Virus record (IMG/VR): IMGVR_UViG_3300017772_000092
Coordinates: 1-27,164 of that record
Length of the DNA stretch: 27,164 nucleotides
DNA from: a virus
Strand: one strand, 5' to 3'
The notes under the pieces were generated by a model. It saw only the letters and a program-made list of their open reading frames with translations, was not told where the DNA came from and ran no database searches. The translations under genes were made by a program, and so were the position numbers. Below, piece by piece: positions 14,921 to 22,609 of this stretch; the stretch's first letter is position 1; the number at the start of each line of letters is the position of its first letter.

Positions 14921-15442
14921 GTTAGTCACCTCTTGTTTGAGTATGTCAAATTTCGCTTCGGGATTTATTCCTTTTTCACAGATTGTTACTTCGTGCAATT
15001 CAAGTTTGCTAATTTCACTAAATTCGCCTAACTCTTCACTGCGCTTTTTCACTTTCTGTAATGCTTGTCCTCCAATGCTAAAAGACCTTAATGTTCCCTT
15101 GCGAATTCCTCTGCCTATTTCTTTGGCTTTTTCTATGTCGTCCCTTAATTTAATTACTACAAAAAATCCTACATCATCTACTTCGGTTTTCCATAGTCTT
15201 CCATTTGAGTCTCGGTAATTTTCTACTACTTCTCCTACTTGGACATTTGAGTGGTTTGTCATTACATTTCGGAAGTTTTTTTGTTCCATAAATTTGTTTA
15301 CTGCTTCTTTGAGTGATTTTAAGGTAATCAAATCATTTTGTTTATCTACCATTTCAATAGAAGCATATCCACCTATCATTAATTCGTCGCTTTTGATTAT
15401 TTGAAAGTCATCAAATCGTTGCGCCTTAATGATTGGCGACAT
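14270..15442 (-). CDS. Prohead maturation protease fused to scaffold
   Basis: The 390-residue protein has two parts. Residues 1-165 match the HK97-type (U35-like) protease: G-G-Y-A-S-I (24-29), catalytic His candidate in T-N-H64, Ser in S-F-S122-I-G-G, and E-L-H-E-V-T-I-C-E-K-G-I-N-P-E-A (148-163), the usual end of the domain. Residues 175-390 are acidic and coiled, as in a scaffold. An internal ATG at residue 175 has its own ribosome site. The last residues are M-N-W-S-D-I-H-K-M-V-S-G-N-I, a motif shared with other genes here. I chose ATG 15442 over TTG 15451 because GAAGG lies too close to the TTG. A TATA-like box lies about 30 bp upstream. Confidence 0.85.
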   Translation of the reverse strand: MSPIIKAQRFDDFQIIKSDELMIGGYASIEMVDKQNDLITLKSLKEAVNKFMEQKNFRNVMTNHSNVQVGEVVENYRDSNGRLWKTEVDDVGFFVVIKLRDDIEKAKEIGRGIRKGTLRSFSIGGQALQKVKKRSEELGEFSEISKLELHEVTICEKGINPEAKFDILKQEVTNMNKLEKALAELDTLLEEVNTLRKEEEDPEMENMAGEEEAQEMMGGEYMDDTRKSPTATLDGGSVETGEPAERVVVSGGKPTGSSQAEEEGKVSKAFGNGEFDTLNLSSENIEKAYAQFRAEQMEKLAYDNLQDTFAKRFENEVSHREHLVAKSEYDAQDEISALRQQFSELRKSLDNGNAEIRKANEAAQEVKVLSLEEVAEMNWSDIHKMVSGNI

Positions 15443-15459
15443 ATTACTCAAACCTTCGT

Positions 15460-15485
15460 TCTACAATTGACTATATAGCCTTATC
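15460..15485 (-). promoter_or_regulatory. Candidate archaeal TATA promoter before protease-capsid genes
   Basis: The 49-bp gap between ligase and protease genes contains GGCTATATAGTC on the minus strand (TATATA at 15472-15477). It lies about 30 bp before the protease ATG, so a transcript would start close to the start codon. The bases upstream (AATCCGATAA) are only a loose match to a BRE. It would give the protease, scaffold and capsid genes their own transcription start. Confidence 0.35.
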
Positions 15486-15491
15486 GGATTT

Positions 15492-17957
15492 TTATTCCAA
15501 TTTTAAGGTTTTGTACTTATCTTCATAGATATTCCAAACGCCTTCGTCTGTATCTTTATCTACAGGTTTTTGTTCATATCCTGTCCAAGCAATCCAACTT
15601 TTCTTATCTTTAATATCTACTACTCGGAAATGTAATTTAGTTTCAAACTTATTACCGTCTAGTATGTACTCATGGTATCCATTTCTTTGAACACCTACCT
15701 CTACATCTCCTTCATCTATTAATTTATGAGTATCCTGTTGCTCGGATATTTCCGCAGGATACTTTACTGCTTTACCAAACAATGCGAATATATCATCATC
15801 AGTCTCTAAATCAATAGTCCACATCAATAATTCTTCTTTGTGTTGTACTGAGAAATTAAGGTTGCCGTCCTTTCTCAAATAAATTTTAAATTGAGAAGGC
15901 TTCTCTTTAATTATTTTAGAATCGTCAATTGAAATCTTACCGTTGGATATTGATATATCTTCTCTACGGTTCAACCAATCCGGTAAGTCTTTCTTATCGC
16001 TTTCTAATACCGTTTCGTATTGGCTACCGTAATTCCTAATCAAGAAGTCATGTACCTCTGTTATTGGTTGTGGCCCCTTTCTTTTTATTAGATTGATAAC
16101 CCCTACATATATTTCCGATTGTAGGCTTTTCATTGTTTCTTCTGCTTCCTTCTTCCACATATCTAAATCGTGGATTGCGTTCTTAGCCATAAGATTAGTT
16201 TCTTTAAATCCGTATAAAGTAAAACCATCCATGCTTTTAGCAATCAAAGTTGCAGTGCCGTGAATTCCATCACTGATAGTTATTCCTTTTTTCAAAGCCA
16301 TAGTTTTGTATTTGATACTAGGCTTAGTATCTTTAGAAAGCATTTGCAAAGTCACTATTTTATCGGGTAATTCAACTTCGGGTATCTCAATAACCTTAGC
16401 GGAGTAAAGAGTAAACCTACCATTATCCTCTCTTACCTCATCTACTTTGACTCTAATGATTTGGCCGACCTTTGCATTAATCTTAGTATTAAGTGCTTTA
16501 CCGACATTCATGTATCTTCTATCGTTCTGTTCAACGATGTGCTTACCTTCGTCCTCATCAACCGGCCCTGCCCCTAAAGTGTAGGAATAAAGACCGGACT
16601 TAGTAGATTTCTTTTCTAGAACGACCATATCCAAATCTACAAACTTCTTCCACTTAACCCACTTAGGGTTTTTCTTCGTACCAATAAAGTAAGTAGATTC
16701 AATATCTTTAATGACTACTCCTTCCGAAGTAGGCATTTCCATAATCTCTTTTGCGTATTCTGCTATATCTTTTAGAGAGTCAGCAATACGAGTATCTTTC
16801 TTTGAAGGGTAAACCAAATCCGAAGAAGACTTGGAAGAATAATTGTTGAACAGTATGTTGATTCTGTCTCTTAGGGGTTCTTCTGTAAGGTTTTGAGCCT
16901 CATGTCTCATAATATCAAAAACATGCGCTCTTAGTCTAGCCTCTTTGTACTTATTCTTGAAAACATGGGCTATTGTATCTGCCCTATGCAGGGCTTTCTC
17001 ACCATCAAACAAAATTAACTCAGCATCAAGGATACAATCACCGTATGCTTTTTTCTGTAGTTCCTTGACTTGTTCGGAACACTTGTCTGTAATGTCCTTT
17101 TCATTATAGGAGTAGATATTGATTTTGTCATCTATCTTATGAATCTGTATTCGCATACCATCATATTTTTCTTGGACAACATATTCTCCACTAAACCCTT
17201 TCAATTCATTCATGTCATCAATGTCAAAGATTCGGTACATGGGTTTGTTAGGAACAATAAATTGAGAAGATGCCTTTTCAGTTTTCTCGGCCTTTTCTAA
17301 ATTGACTTCTACTAAGTCTTCTAAATCTTCTTCCGAAGAATTTGATAACATCATTTCTTCTAGTATCTTATTTGCTTTTTTGAATTGTGATTCAACTTTT
17401 TTAGAATCCTTATCATCACCATAATGCTCAATGATAAACAAAGGAACATCATCAACTACTAAATCAAGTCCTTCTAATCCATCAGTAATTTCATCTTCTT
17501 GTAATTCTTTAGATGTGTAGAAATCAGCAGGTAAGGCTTTTTCATCGGAACGAATAGCATAATGAATAAATTTGACCATTGTACCAACATCGGATAATAG
17601 TGCCTCTAGCACATTACCTTTGAATCGGTCAGCGAAGGGGTCTTCTACTTCTTCCGATTTGAAACGCATATCCTTAATGGCTTCGTAAATAATTCTAGCA
17701 GTAGTGCTTTCGGGGTCTTTAGAATCATTATCTTCTAAATGCCTTTCGTCTAAGAAAACATTAATTTCTTTACCCAAAGGAGAAATTGAATCAAATGCTT
17801 CGCTTATTTCTTCTAGTGTGTTTCTCCAACGACCACCGTATTCTTTCTTATCTTCCTTTGCGGATAGATAAGATACTCTAACCTTCTCAAACAAATGTAG
17901 TATTTCATCGGAAACGGGGGCTTTGACTTTCCCGATAGTTAAACCTGTAGAGGGCAT
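15492..17957 (-). CDS. ATP-dependent DNA ligase with LigD-PE-like C-terminal extension
   Basis: Nucleotidyltransferase motifs are clear: motif I E-K264-Y-D-G-M-R with the Lys that is adenylated, motif III L-D-A-E-L (310-314), motif IV S-E-G-V-V-I-K-D (411-418), and motif V W-V-K-W-K-K (433-438). An OB-fold region follows to about 530. The length, 821 residues, exceeds the usual 550-600 for archaeal ligases. Residues 1-250 do not look like a normal DNA-binding domain. Residues about 610-680 may be a winged helix. Residues about 688-796 resemble the LigD 3'-phosphoesterase domain in pattern but lack its His/Asp set. ATG 17957 follows GTTGATTAAA. The position inside head genes is unusual for a replication or repair enzyme. 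Confidence 0.85.
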   Translation of the reverse strand: MPSTGLTIGKVKAPVSDEILHLFEKVRVSYLSAKEDKKEYGGRWRNTLEEISEAFDSISPLGKEINVFLDERHLEDNDSKDPESTTARIIYEAIKDMRFKSEEVEDPFADRFKGNVLEALLSDVGTMVKFIHYAIRSDEKALPADFYTSKELQEDEITDGLEGLDLVVDDVPLFIIEHYGDDKDSKKVESQFKKANKILEEMMLSNSSEEDLEDLVEVNLEKAEKTEKASSQFIVPNKPMYRIFDIDDMNELKGFSGEYVVQEKYDGMRIQIHKIDDKINIYSYNEKDITDKCSEQVKELQKKAYGDCILDAELILFDGEKALHRADTIAHVFKNKYKEARLRAHVFDIMRHEAQNLTEEPLRDRINILFNNYSSKSSSDLVYPSKKDTRIADSLKDIAEYAKEIMEMPTSEGVVIKDIESTYFIGTKKNPKWVKWKKFVDLDMVVLEKKSTKSGLYSYTLGAGPVDEDEGKHIVEQNDRRYMNVGKALNTKINAKVGQIIRVKVDEVREDNGRFTLYSAKVIEIPEVELPDKIVTLQMLSKDTKPSIKYKTMALKKGITISDGIHGTATLIAKSMDGFTLYGFKETNLMAKNAIHDLDMWKKEAEETMKSLQSEIYVGVINLIKRKGPQPITEVHDFLIRNYGSQYETVLESDKKDLPDWLNRREDISISNGKISIDDSKIIKEKPSQFKIYLRKDGNLNFSVQHKEELLMWTIDLETDDDIFALFGKAVKYPAEISEQQDTHKLIDEGDVEVGVQRNGYHEYILDGNKFETKLHFRVVDIKDKKSWIAWTGYEQKPVDKDTDEGVWNIYEDKYKTLKLE

Positions 17958-17967
17958 TTTAATCAAC

Positions 17968-18483
17968 TTAAGGTGATAGTTCGTATGTGGGTGGGGCAAT
18001 GAATTTAGGAGGAAATAGAGGTTGGCCTAAAGCCTTAGATAGTGCAAATCTAGTGTAAATCTCTCTTTTTGATTCTTCGGTCATTCCCGCAAATTCTCGC
18101 TCAACTTTTTTCAAGTTCTCTTTCGTTATTCTTTTTGAGCCTGTGTCATACAACCAAGTTATGGCCGTTTCTACATCAAGTCCCTTAATACCCTGAAATT
18201 TTTCCCTAAGAATAGTATCATAATCTACTTCATTGAGGTCTTCTTTTTTAAAATGAGATTCTTGACCCGCCAACCCATATCCCGAATGAGTACCTTTGTT
18301 GTTCTCAATCTTGGTCTTGTCTTTTTCGCCTGTCTTTTTAGGTCGCTTTACTTTAACCTCTTCCGATTCATCATCGTAAGCAATTCTTTCAGCACTAGCC
18401 TGTTGTACTAATTCTTTAACAATTCTAACTTGCTCAATTGCTTGTGCAACTCTAACTTCTTCTTTAGTCATTTTTTCGGGCAT
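17968..18483 (-). CDS. Unknown charged protein
   Basis: The protein has 171 residues from ATG 18483. CGGTGA lies five bases before it and contains the stop of the upstream gene; a GTG at 18492 is too close to that site. Residues 1-45 form a helix or coiled coil (E-E-V-R-V-A-Q-A-I-E-Q-V-R-I-V-K-E-L-V). Residues 45-75 are a Lys-rich linker with K-R-P-K-K-T-G-E-K-D-K. The last 100 residues look folded and helical (A-I-T-W-L-Y-D-T-G-S), ending in a Pro-rich tail P-L-F-P-P-K-F-I-A-P-P. It is one of five unknown genes between portal and ligase, and an internal head or ejection protein is possible. Confidence 0.58.
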   Translation of the reverse strand: MPEKMTKEEVRVAQAIEQVRIVKELVQQASAERIAYDDESEEVKVKRPKKTGEKDKTKIENNKGTHSGYGLAGQESHFKKEDLNEVDYDTILREKFQGIKGLDVETAITWLYDTGSKRITKENLKKVEREFAGMTEESKREIYTRFALSKALGQPLFPPKFIAPPTYELSP

Positions 18484-18488
18484 AAGTT

Positions 18489-18713
18489 TCACCGTCCACC
18501 TACGAATTTCTCTATATCATCCCAAGACATTTTATGAATTACATCATCTGTCGGCATGGTTGAGTTAGTAATTGAAGGAGTAGGAGATTGAGCAACAACA
18601 AATCCCGACTTCATTAGAATATTGTCTTTGTTGTAGACTGCTTGTTCTAGAGTCTTGATTCTACCCACTAGAGCCTTTAGGATTTCTAAAACTTCTTCGT
18701 CTGTTTCACTCAT
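18489..18713 (-). CDS. Small protein with C-terminal W-D-D-I-E-K motif
   Basis: This 74-residue protein starts at ATG 18713 after GGGGGATT and overlaps the preceding gene by 8 nt. Residues 3-30 are a leucine-zipper-like helix (V-L-E-I-L-K-A-L-V-G-R-I-K-T-L-E-Q), then comes a flexible Ser/Thr/Pro region, then the end K-M-S-W-D-D-I-E-K-F-V-G-G-R. That end closely matches the end of the protease-scaffold protein (M-N-W-S-D-I-H-K-M-V-S-G). It looks like a bivalent adaptor: an oligomerising helix linked to a docking peptide. The function is not known. Confidence 0.6.
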   Translation of the reverse strand: MSETDEEVLEILKALVGRIKTLEQAVYNKDNILMKSGFVVAQSPTPSITNSTMPTDDVIHKMSWDDIEKFVGGR

Positions 18714-19053
18714 CTCTTAAATCCCCCTTTCTACTTGGATAAATGACTTCCCGAAGTTGTCGGTACAGTAATTCATACTCCTTACGAAGTTTGCTAGATA
18801 GGGCTAACATATCAATGTTCCTTTCATCTATGGACTTAAACTTCTTTGTCATTTTTTCATCGGATTTGATTAACTCTAACTCTTTGAGCATATCAATCAA
18901 TTCACCTAAGCGAGTAAAATCTTGGCCGAAGTACTCTGTAGGTTCTGTTGATTGTAGAGTCTTCTTCAATCTCTTTTTCTTCTTATCGTCTAACGATTGT
19001 AAAATCGGACTGTTTTCTTTTTCTATTGTTTCTTTTAGTACATGTTCCCACAT
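18706..19053 (-). CDS. Small helical protein with N-terminal W-x-x-V-L-K motif
   Basis: This 115-residue protein from ATG 19053 (GAGGAAT upstream) begins M-W-E-H-V-L-K-E, a member of the shared N-terminal motif set. The rest is charged helix: K-K-K-K-R-L-K-K near residue 23, then L-G-E-L-I-D-M-L-K-E-L-E-L-I and a last helix Y-E-L-L-Y-R-Q-L-R-E-V-I. No Cys is present, unlike the Cys-rich members. It overlaps the next gene by 8 nt. It may be an internal head protein, given the motif and the location between portal and scaffold. Confidence 0.58.
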   Translation of the reverse strand: MWEHVLKETIEKENSPILQSLDDKKKKRLKKTLQSTEPTEYFGQDFTRLGELIDMLKELELIKSDEKMTKKFKSIDERNIDMLALSSKLRKEYELLYRQLREVIYPSRKGDLRDE

Positions 19054-19055
19054 AA

Positions 19056-20690
19056 TTATTCCTCTTCTTCTTTTTGCTCTCGCATATCGGTAATGTCTCT
19101 GTCAGTAATTTCCATAGGCTCTAATCCCGATTCCCTTACATCATCCAAAAGTCTGTCCGAATCAGTGCGTCGGTCTTCGCTTTGTCTAACACTTGCTAAA
19201 ATTTCCTTTTTTAGTTTAGTAAGTTCTTTTCTCATCTTTTTGTTTTCTGCAACATCTATTACAATACCTGTTAAAGATTGGTAGGTCTGCATCAACTCTT
19301 CTAAGAGACTATCGTTTCCATTTTCCTTAGCAATAAGCAAAATATAGTCTGTAATATCTTTTGTTTCCAATCCCTTTATTGTCACTTCTAAAGGTTCTAC
19401 ACCATCATTAATAGTAAAACTACTTTTACCTTCTTTCCTAGCAGATTCTAAATCATCTAAATATTTTTGATTTAGGCTTGCCGGACTGTCTTCCAAATTT
19501 AACAAACTATGTATCTCCTTACCTACCTTTTCTAATTCATCATAGCGTTGGTTTTCTTTATCGGTATTAGCGTTATTTTTGAGATACCTTATCTTATTAT
19601 TTTTTTGTCGCAGAGGACTTAAAAAATCTGTTCCTGCTTTAACATAATTATAGAAAATAGATTCGGTGTTTTTACCAACAGTCTTTAAGAAACTATAATT
19701 ATTTTTTGCCGTAGCCCCTCTACCCATTGTCTTCACAACATCGTAATTTGTGTTTCTGTTTTTATTCAGTTGTACTAACATATCCCGTAGTTCTTTTACT
19801 TTGGTTAGGGTTGCAGGTTGCACTGTATGTCCCTTAATAGTAAAAGTTAGGTTTTTTAATTCTTCAAGGGACTTAATATGAGGAGTTAATTTTCTTTTAT
19901 AGGGAGCCGCTACTAAATCCGACTCTTTAATATCTTGCAGTAGTATTCTCAACTTATTCATAATATCAGCATTTCTACCTTGTACTTTATCAATAATAGA
20001 TTTAGCAGAATCTATTGCAATAACAATTGGTAAGCGTAGTTTTCCTAAGTCTAGAAGCATAGATAAATCTTGAGTTGAGGGAGTATTTTCTTGTATTGTT
20101 TTTTTCATATCTAGTAATACCGCACTTAATTTATCAATATCAAAAGAAGTATTTTCTCTGCCTTCTCCCGAATTAACGAAATCATTTATTTCCTTTGCTC
20201 TAGGAGTTTTAGGTTCTTCCGCCACAACTTCTTTTTCTTTAGGTTGCATTACTGTTCCTTCGGAGTAACGCTTAACTTTCTCTTTGATAGATTCTAATAA
20301 TTCTCCCAAAACGATTTTTCCTATCTTTGCCTCAGTAATTCCTTTTAGTGGAATATTAAAGGTCATTCTTTCTTTAGGATTTAGAGGGTCTTGTAAGTCT
20401 AGTTCAACAGAATTCCTAACTACCAAAGGCTTTCTATCCTTTTCCTTTCTGCCGTTATTAGTCTTTTCCCTATCCTCTTCTTCATCCTTATTATATTTTA
20501 TTTGCTCACTTATTGTTTCCGATAAAGAATTCTTTATTTTCTTATAATATCCCATCAATTCGGAATTAGTTTTTAGTGACGATAATGTTTGAGGTTCTAG
20601 TACCTCCATCTCTTCTTTTACTTCATTCAATTCTTCTTCCTTATCCTCTTCGGTAGGAAATTGAACCTTTAGAATATCCATAAAAGACAT
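19056..20690 (-). CDS. Large charged helical protein with N-terminal M-D-I-L-K motif
   Basis: I place the start at ATG 20690 because GTGGTGATTTT precedes it and includes the stop of the upstream gene. This gives 544 residues beginning M-S-F-M-D-I-L-K-V, which fits the shared N-terminal motif with Phe for Trp. The protein is largely charged helix with low-complexity acidic starts and ends (E-E-D-K-E-E-E; E-Q-K-E-E-E-E). A more folded middle part occurs around 100-135 and 280-330 with short hydrophobic strands (L-T-F-T-I-K-G-H-T-V). I see no catalytic motif. Size and composition resemble internal or ejection proteins of tailed phages, but I do not recognise the family. Confidence 0.6.
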   Translation of the reverse strand: MSFMDILKVQFPTEEDKEEELNEVKEEMEVLEPQTLSSLKTNSELMGYYKKIKNSLSETISEQIKYNKDEEEDREKTNNGRKEKDRKPLVVRNSVELDLQDPLNPKERMTFNIPLKGITEAKIGKIVLGELLESIKEKVKRYSEGTVMQPKEKEVVAEEPKTPRAKEINDFVNSGEGRENTSFDIDKLSAVLLDMKKTIQENTPSTQDLSMLLDLGKLRLPIVIAIDSAKSIIDKVQGRNADIMNKLRILLQDIKESDLVAAPYKRKLTPHIKSLEELKNLTFTIKGHTVQPATLTKVKELRDMLVQLNKNRNTNYDVVKTMGRGATAKNNYSFLKTVGKNTESIFYNYVKAGTDFLSPLRQKNNKIRYLKNNANTDKENQRYDELEKVGKEIHSLLNLEDSPASLNQKYLDDLESARKEGKSSFTINDGVEPLEVTIKGLETKDITDYILLIAKENGNDSLLEELMQTYQSLTGIVIDVAENKKMRKELTKLKKEILASVRQSEDRRTDSDRLLDDVRESGLEPMEITDRDITDMREQKEEEE

Positions 20691-20695
20691 TAAAA

Positions 20696-20917
20696 TCACC
20701 ACTTATTTTCTGTCTTGTTTCTTCTTTTTACGGGAAGTTGAACCGCATCGGGAGTATCTGCTGAACCCCGTTTAGGAGTATGAGTAGTATCGGGAGGTAA
20801 ACCACCCAAAGAAAAATCCCTATTCTTTCTAACTGCTCTATCTTCGGCGGCTCTTTGTGAGCGAACCTTTGCTAACTCTCTTGCTAACTGTGCTTCTTTT
20901 CTTGCTATATCTGTCAT
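20696..20917 (-). CDS. Small basic protein after portal
   Basis: This 73-residue protein starts at ATG 20917, sharing one base with the stop of the portal gene (TAATG). Residues 1-33 are a charged helix (A-R-K-E-A-Q-L-A-R-E-L-A-K-V-R). The rest is Pro/Thr-rich and basic (L-P-V-K-R-R-N-K-T-E-N-K-W) and likely disordered. It is tightly coupled to the portal and may be a portal or scaffold accessory protein. The function is unknown. Confidence 0.55.
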   Translation of the reverse strand: MTDIARKEAQLARELAKVRSQRAAEDRAVRKNRDFSLGGLPPDTTHTPKRGSADTPDAVQLPVKRRNKTENKW

Positions 20918-22557
20918 TATGGTATTCTCCTTTCACTTCTTGAATCAACATTTTGATTGCCCGCTTCTTTGGGTAATCCTGTCATACGCTTATCCGGCCC
21001 TACGCTCATCCTCGCTTTATTTCTTGTGGCCGGTGGGTTCTCTTGTGGCTTACTTCCGCCTTGCATCATCTGTTCTTGCATCTGTCCCATTTGCGAAGCA
21101 TCAATATTTGTTCCCGCATAAGGGTCAATATCAACGCTAGAATCTTCTTCTCCTTCTTGCTTAGGTGTTTCTTTTGGTTCCGGCTTACTAAAAGTAAACT
21201 GTCCGTCTTCATCCATATCTACTTCAAATCCTAGATTCTTAGTAGAAGCCGCAATATTAACTTCAATCTCTCTTTTACGAAGTACTGCTATTTCATCCTC
21301 TTCTTCGCTAGGAGGTAGTTTTAGAACCCAATCTGTAATTCCAAACTCTTTAGTTAAGAACGGGAAAACATAATCATTGTAGACATTTTGAGCCATTTGT
21401 ACTGCTCTATTAGTGACTAAGATTTGCATACCTTCATTGTTAAGTCCACCGCTAGTAGTGTTGTCAGCCATGAAGACTTTACTAACTCCATAGAACGCTG
21501 AAATCCTATCTCGCAAATCATCCTTTACTGCAACATATTCCATCTCTTTTAGACTGTCCATGAATTTAATCCATTCAACAGAACCCTTACCATTCTCTGC
21601 TTCAATTCCCATAACAGGAATATAGTGAGGGTCTTGCTCCATCCGTTCTTTAACCCCTCTCCAAAATGCGGCCATAGAATCCATATTTCTAGTTTGCACT
21701 GCTAACAAACCTCTAGGCATTCTACTCTTAGTGTATGAAGAATTGACATAATTTTCCATAGCAATAAGTGTCATTATGTTATTGAATAAAGTTAGAATAG
21801 GAGATTGCCCATACATTCTACTAGGGTTGTATTTACTAAAGTGCAATACTTCTCCTTGTAAGAAGTACTGATGTTCCCCATTAGCACGATTAACATAGTG
21901 TACCGGATAAAGAGGACTACCACATTCTTCACAACTTTCATGTGGTTCATGGGCAAGATGGCTTCTATGGTTAATACAAGTGAAACCTTTTGTTCCTCTA
22001 ATGCCTACTTCATCAGCATAGATAGTCATAGTTACAGGGTCGCCTCTAAACAATTCCTTGATTCGGTGCATACGGATTTTGCCGTTACCATCCAAGTAAT
22101 ACTCTTTTACAAGAACAATATACGCATCATCCATGATATTCAAATCATCTTCTAATTCTTTAAATACATCAATGAATTTTTGCTCGGACTTATTTACATA
22201 TCCTTCTATGAAACTTTCAGCATATTCTAATTGTTTTGGGTTGGGTTTTTCTAAGTCTGTTGAGCCACATCTAGCACATTCCTGTACCGGCATCTTGTGT
22301 GTTTTTTGACAAGATAAACAACGGGACTCAAACGCCTTTTCCCAAACATAGCCTCTGCGAAAAATTTCTTGTTTAAGTTGAGTAATACAAGTCCTAACAA
22401 TAACTGATTGCCCCACGACATTGTAGACCAATGGCCCTGTCATCATGTAGGATTGTTCTTTCTCTTGAATACCTACATTGAAGACCTTTCTATCGTTAGG
22501 TTTAGGAGTAGTCCTTCGGAATAGATTTGTGAACGAAAAGCGTCTTTTATCAGCCAT
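20917..22557 (-). CDS. Portal protein with two zinc-ribbon inserts
   Basis: The start ATG 22557 follows GGGGAGGAT. An earlier in-frame ATG at 22584 would place that site inside the gene. The 546 residues have portal features: an N-terminal F-T-N-L-F-R-R region, a V-G-Q-S-V-I-V-R-T-C-I entry to the wing, a conserved helix A-M-E-N-Y-V-N-S-S-Y-T-K (about 265-276), L-R-D-R-I-S-A-F-Y-G-V-S (about 345-356) and S-G-G-L-N-N-E-G-M-Q (about 365-374), typical of HK97/T4-like portals, then a stem helix. Two metal sites are inserted, C80-x2-C83...C94-x2-C97 and C194...C209-x2-C212 with nearby His. The last 90 residues are Gln/Met-rich and disordered. The protein forms the dodecameric DNA entry ring. Confidence 0.84.
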   Translation of the reverse strand: MADKRRFSFTNLFRRTTPKPNDRKVFNVGIQEKEQSYMMTGPLVYNVVGQSVIVRTCITQLKQEIFRRGYVWEKAFESRCLSCQKTHKMPVQECARCGSTDLEKPNPKQLEYAESFIEGYVNKSEQKFIDVFKELEDDLNIMDDAYIVLVKEYYLDGNGKIRMHRIKELFRGDPVTMTIYADEVGIRGTKGFTCINHRSHLAHEPHESCEECGSPLYPVHYVNRANGEHQYFLQGEVLHFSKYNPSRMYGQSPILTLFNNIMTLIAMENYVNSSYTKSRMPRGLLAVQTRNMDSMAAFWRGVKERMEQDPHYIPVMGIEAENGKGSVEWIKFMDSLKEMEYVAVKDDLRDRISAFYGVSKVFMADNTTSGGLNNEGMQILVTNRAVQMAQNVYNDYVFPFLTKEFGITDWVLKLPPSEEEDEIAVLRKREIEVNIAASTKNLGFEVDMDEDGQFTFSKPEPKETPKQEGEEDSSVDIDPYAGTNIDASQMGQMQEQMMQGGSKPQENPPATRNKARMSVGPDKRMTGLPKEAGNQNVDSRSERRIP

Positions 22558-22609
22558 AATGTATCCTCCCCAATTACTGTTCAATAGCCATCGTTAATGA
22601 TGTTTGTTA

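Noticed and set aside
14589-15218. Long plus-strand open frame of about 209 codons opposite the protease gene
   Set aside because: It lies opposite a clear protease-scaffold gene and its translation is Ser/Leu/Phe-rich low-complexity sequence, as expected for the antisense of an acidic gene. Other plus-strand frames are of the same kind.
22558-22609. Regulatory palindrome in the gap before the portal (CATCGTTAATGATG)
   Set aside because: Only four perfect base pairs around a six-base centre, and no TATA box or U-run nearby; too weak to call.
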